Positions 62,767 to 64,000 of a stretch of 64,000 nucleotides of DNA are shown in pieces. The translations under genes and the position numbers were made by a program. The DNA comes from Allobosea sp. (GTDB lineage Bacteria; Pseudomonadota; Alphaproteobacteria; Rhizobiales; Beijerinckiaceae): positions 62,001 through 126,000 of the forward strand of contig NZ_JAUYTP010000073.1 of the NCBI RefSeq assembly GCF_030695125.1. Direction: 5' to 3'. Every line of letters begins with the position of its first letter. Position 1 is the first letter of the stretch. The notes beneath the pieces are model-generated. The model was not told the DNA's origin and did not search any database. It saw only the letters and a list, made by a program, of their open reading frames with translations.

Positions 62767-63855
62767 ATGTTCCTGTTCTCCACCCCGCAGACGCGTGAAG
62801 CCCAGCCGACCAACCCGGTCGTCAGCGCGATTCGCGACGGCGCGGCCAAGACCGGCGCCGGCTTCGATTATCTGCTGAAGACGGCGCAACGCGAATCGTC
62901 GCTGGAGCCCGATGCCAAGGCCAAGACCTCGAGCGCGACCGGGCTGTTCCAGTTCATCGAGCAGACCTGGCTCTCCATGGTCAAGCAGGAGGGGCCCAAG
63001 CAGGGCCTGTCCAGCTATGCCGATGCGATCACCGAGTCGAGTGGCGGGCGCCTGACGGTTGCCGACCCCGCGGCCCGCGAAAAGATCCTCGAACTCCGCA
63101 AGGATCCGCAGGTCGCAGCCGTGATGGCGGGCGCGCTGACGCAGAAAAACCGTGACCAGCTTGCCGGGGCGCTCGGCCGCCAGCCGCATGCGGGCGAGCT
63201 CTACATGGCGCATGTGCTGGGTGCGCGCGGCGCCTCCGACCTGATCAAGGCTGCGGCCAGCGACCCGACCCGCGCGGCGGCGAAGGATTTTCCCGAGGCC
63301 GCCGCCGCCAATCGCAGCATCTTCTTCGACAAGACCGGCCGGGCGCGGGGTGCGCAGGAGGTTTATGGCGTGCTCGCCGCCAGCCACGCCAATACGCAGC
63401 TCGCGGCTTCGGCGACGGTGACGCAGGCGACGACCGGACAGGGCGACAAGCCCGCCGAGATCGCCGCCGCGCTGGCACCGGGGCGCGCCAAGGGGCTGAT
63501 CGGGCTGTTCTCGACCGAGGGCTCGCGCGCGCCGGTGTCGCAGGCGGTCGCCAATCTCTGGGCGACGCCGCGCAAGGACGCCAGCCGCACCGCCTCGCTT
63601 GATCCCGCCGACCGCTATTTCCCGCGCCTGACGGCTACCGACGCCACCGCCGTGGCGCCGACGGAGGCCGATGCGGCCGCCGCCAACGCCGCCGCCTCGC
63701 GCCTGGCCGGCCAGGCCATCGGCGCCCCGCTGCCGCCGACGCGGCCTGTCGAGCTGACGCAGCCTGCCGCCACAGCCCAGGAGCGGCCTGCCGCCAAGGC
63801 GCGTCGGGCCCCGCTCGATCTCTCCGCCTTCATGATCCAGCGGAACGCGCGATGA
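62767..63855 (+). CDS. lytic transglycosylase domain protein
   Basis: A 362-residue protein with an SLT-like domain near the N-terminus: LLKTAQRESSLEPDAKAKTS with the catalytic Glu, then SATGLFQFIEQTWLSMV and RQPHAGELYMAHVLGARGA. The C-terminal 170 residues are Ala- and Thr-rich. No classical signal peptide is visible, so export or a flagellar or secretion-system role (where such enzymes lack a signal) is possible. The ATG at 62767 follows GAGAG; a GTG at 62761 is in frame. Its stop overlaps the next gene (ATGA). Confidence 0.87.
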   Translation: MFLFSTPQTREAQPTNPVVSAIRDGAAKTGAGFDYLLKTAQRESSLEPDAKAKTSSATGLFQFIEQTWLSMVKQEGPKQGLSSYADAITESSGGRLTVADPAAREKILELRKDPQVAAVMAGALTQKNRDQLAGALGRQPHAGELYMAHVLGARGASDLIKAAASDPTRAAAKDFPEAAAANRSIFFDKTGRARGAQEVYGVLAASHANTQLAASATVTQATTGQGDKPAEIAAALAPGRAKGLIGLFSTEGSRAPVSQAVANLWATPRKDASRTASLDPADRYFPRLTATDATAVAPTEADAAAANAAASRLAGQAIGAPLPPTRPVELTQPAATAQERPAAKARRAPLDLSAFMIQRNAR

Positions 63856-64000
63856 TCGTTCGCCGCTTTCTGCTCTGGGCCCGCACGGCCAATGCCGAGG
63901 AGCGCGCCGGTGGCGCGGCCGCGCTGGCGGGCGCCTATCTGCGCTCCGGCATGACCGAGGAGGACCGGGCCGAGGCCGAGACCGCTCTGATCTCGCTGAT
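63852..64000 (+). CDS. DUF2336 family protein, partial (cut by window edge)
   Basis: The first 49 codons (MIVRRFLLWARTANAEERAG, then AGAYLRSGMTEEDRAEAETA) match the start of DUF2336, a helical repeat protein family of Alphaproteobacteria with unknown function, and the rest lies beyond the right edge. The ATG overlaps the transglycosylase stop by four bases, so the two are coupled. Confidence 0.8.
   Translation, partial: MIVRRFLLWARTANAEERAGGAAALAGAYLRSGMTEEDRAEAETALISL

Overview
The window is about 64 kb of GC-rich chromosome from an alphaproteobacterium, most likely of the Hyphomicrobiales (Rhizobiales). The evidence is gene content: Usg, DUF3126, DUF2336, a BTLCP-type cysteine peptidase, PAS_5 plus PilZ, NDUFS6-type zf-CHCC, ExoD, BcsS and OpgC families, together with CGTCATCC-type dispersed repeats. 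Bosea or a neighbouring genus would fit, but that is inference. There are no phage structural genes, insertion sequences, rRNA genes or CRISPR arrays. Most of the window is densely packed, ordinary chromosome.

1-8.4 kb: an outer-membrane BcsS-like protein cut by the left edge, usg, exoD, a GGDEF-EAL c-di-GMP protein, and then on the minus strand the complete four-gene Anbu cluster (ATP-grasp, alpha-E, transglutaminase-like, Anbu peptidase). The transglutaminase-like member has lost its catalytic Cys. 8.5-23 kb: a PG-binding-like protein, map-radC, an FkbM methyltransferase, a CinA-like protein, gpt, an isoprenylcysteine methyltransferase-like protein, a DMT exporter, an M20 amidohydrolase with RutB, a highly divergent PEP carboxylase homologue, an Aas-like acyl-ACP synthetase, a DUF1190 protein, tRNA-Leu(UAA) and a ParDE toxin-antitoxin pair. 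23-34.9 kb: a DUF938 methyltransferase, a CorC-type membrane protein, a rhodanese-ChrB/ChrA chromate operon, an FAD monooxygenase, zf-CHCC, a DUF1624 membrane protein containing a 42-bp perfect palindrome, an alpha/beta hydrolase, cysE, and a divergent LysR/SHMT-like pair with a clear operator-like inverted repeat.

34.9-37.3 kb is the main accessory region: a two-gene, lower-GC operon of unknown function followed by about 0.9 kb without convincing genes and with dispersed palindromic repeats. 37.4-46.1 kb is signalling and envelope: a soluble double-PAS chemoreceptor with a CheR-tether-like tail, an AraC regulator behind an AT-rich promoter region, DUF3126, a gamma carbonic anhydrase, a BTLCP peptidase, a HAD phosphatase, and tandem PilZ and PAS_5 proteins. 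A candidate small RNA or leader with a strong terminator lies at about 46.3 kb.

46.5-64 kb: rhomboid protease, CBS protein, patatin, hisI, folE, an Fe-S scaffold, a PAP2 phosphatase, yidD, thrS, a DUF2157/GDYXXLXY pair, an OpgC/SGNH hydrolase overlapping pair (probable glycan acylation or deacylation), a nitroreductase and flavin reductase pair, MaoC-CitE-HMA genes, and a lytic transglycosylase overlapping a DUF2336 gene cut by the right edge. The strongest candidates for undescribed biology are the 35.2-36.5 kb two-gene module, the pseudo-transglutaminase in the Anbu cluster, the divergent PEPC homologue and the structured RNA at 46.3 kb.
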